This document shows, one piece after another, positions 6,309 through 6,318 of a DNA stretch of 6,318 nt. A program made the translations under genes and the position numbers. This DNA comes from Nitrospinota bacterium. Its GTDB lineage: Bacteria > Nitrospinota > Nitrospinia > Nitrospinales > VA-1. Under the pieces are notes generated by a model that searched no databases, was not told where the DNA came from, and saw only the letters and a list, made by a program, of their open reading frames with translations. The DNA is taken from contig JADFGI010000190.1 of the NCBI GenBank assembly GCA_022567815.1, forward strand, positions 1 to 6,318, given 5' to 3'. Positions within the stretch are counted from its first letter, which is position 1. Each line of letters opens with the position of its first letter.

Positions 6309-6318
6309 AAATTCCAAA

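Overview
The window carries the end of a regulatory gene pair and the start of a flagellar basal-body operon, all on the + strand. It suggests a motile Gram-negative bacterium with moderate GC. The NtrC-type control, the sigma-54 promoter and the style of the FliG C-terminus resemble Desulfobacterota/Nitrospinota-type (former deltaproteobacterial) genomes. That placement is an impression from the protein sequences, with no phylogeny behind it.

Layout: (1) 1-1397, a membrane-anchored PAS sensor histidine kinase whose N-terminus lies upstream of the window. (2) 1394-2755, a complete NtrC-family response regulator (REC, sigma-54 AAA+ and Fis-type HTH), overlapping the kinase by 4 bases. (3) 2756-3032, an AT-rich control region with a near-consensus sigma-54 promoter (2936-2952), upstream TCAAAT repeats and a dyad that could be activator sites. 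(4) 3033-3470, flgC, the proximal rod protein. (5) 3471-3683, a non-coding, GC-rich stretch full of hairpins, at the place where fliE usually sits. (6) 3684-5279, fliF, the MS-ring protein. (7) 5298-6308, fliG, the rotor/switch protein. The last 10 bases hold nothing recognisable; fliH would be the usual next gene.

How the parts probably fit together: the kinase phosphorylates the regulator. The regulator, as a sigma-54 activator, would remodel RNA polymerase at the promoter in front of flgC and so switch on the basal-body genes. This matches the logic of FleSR, FlrBC, FlgSR and FlbD, but the regulator-to-promoter link here is inferred from adjacency and motifs.

The window is mostly a recognisable flagellar locus. 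What stands out is the absence of flgB before flgC and of fliE between flgC and fliF, together with the structured, repeat-like block in the fliE position. That block also leaves fliF without an obvious Shine-Dalgarno sequence.
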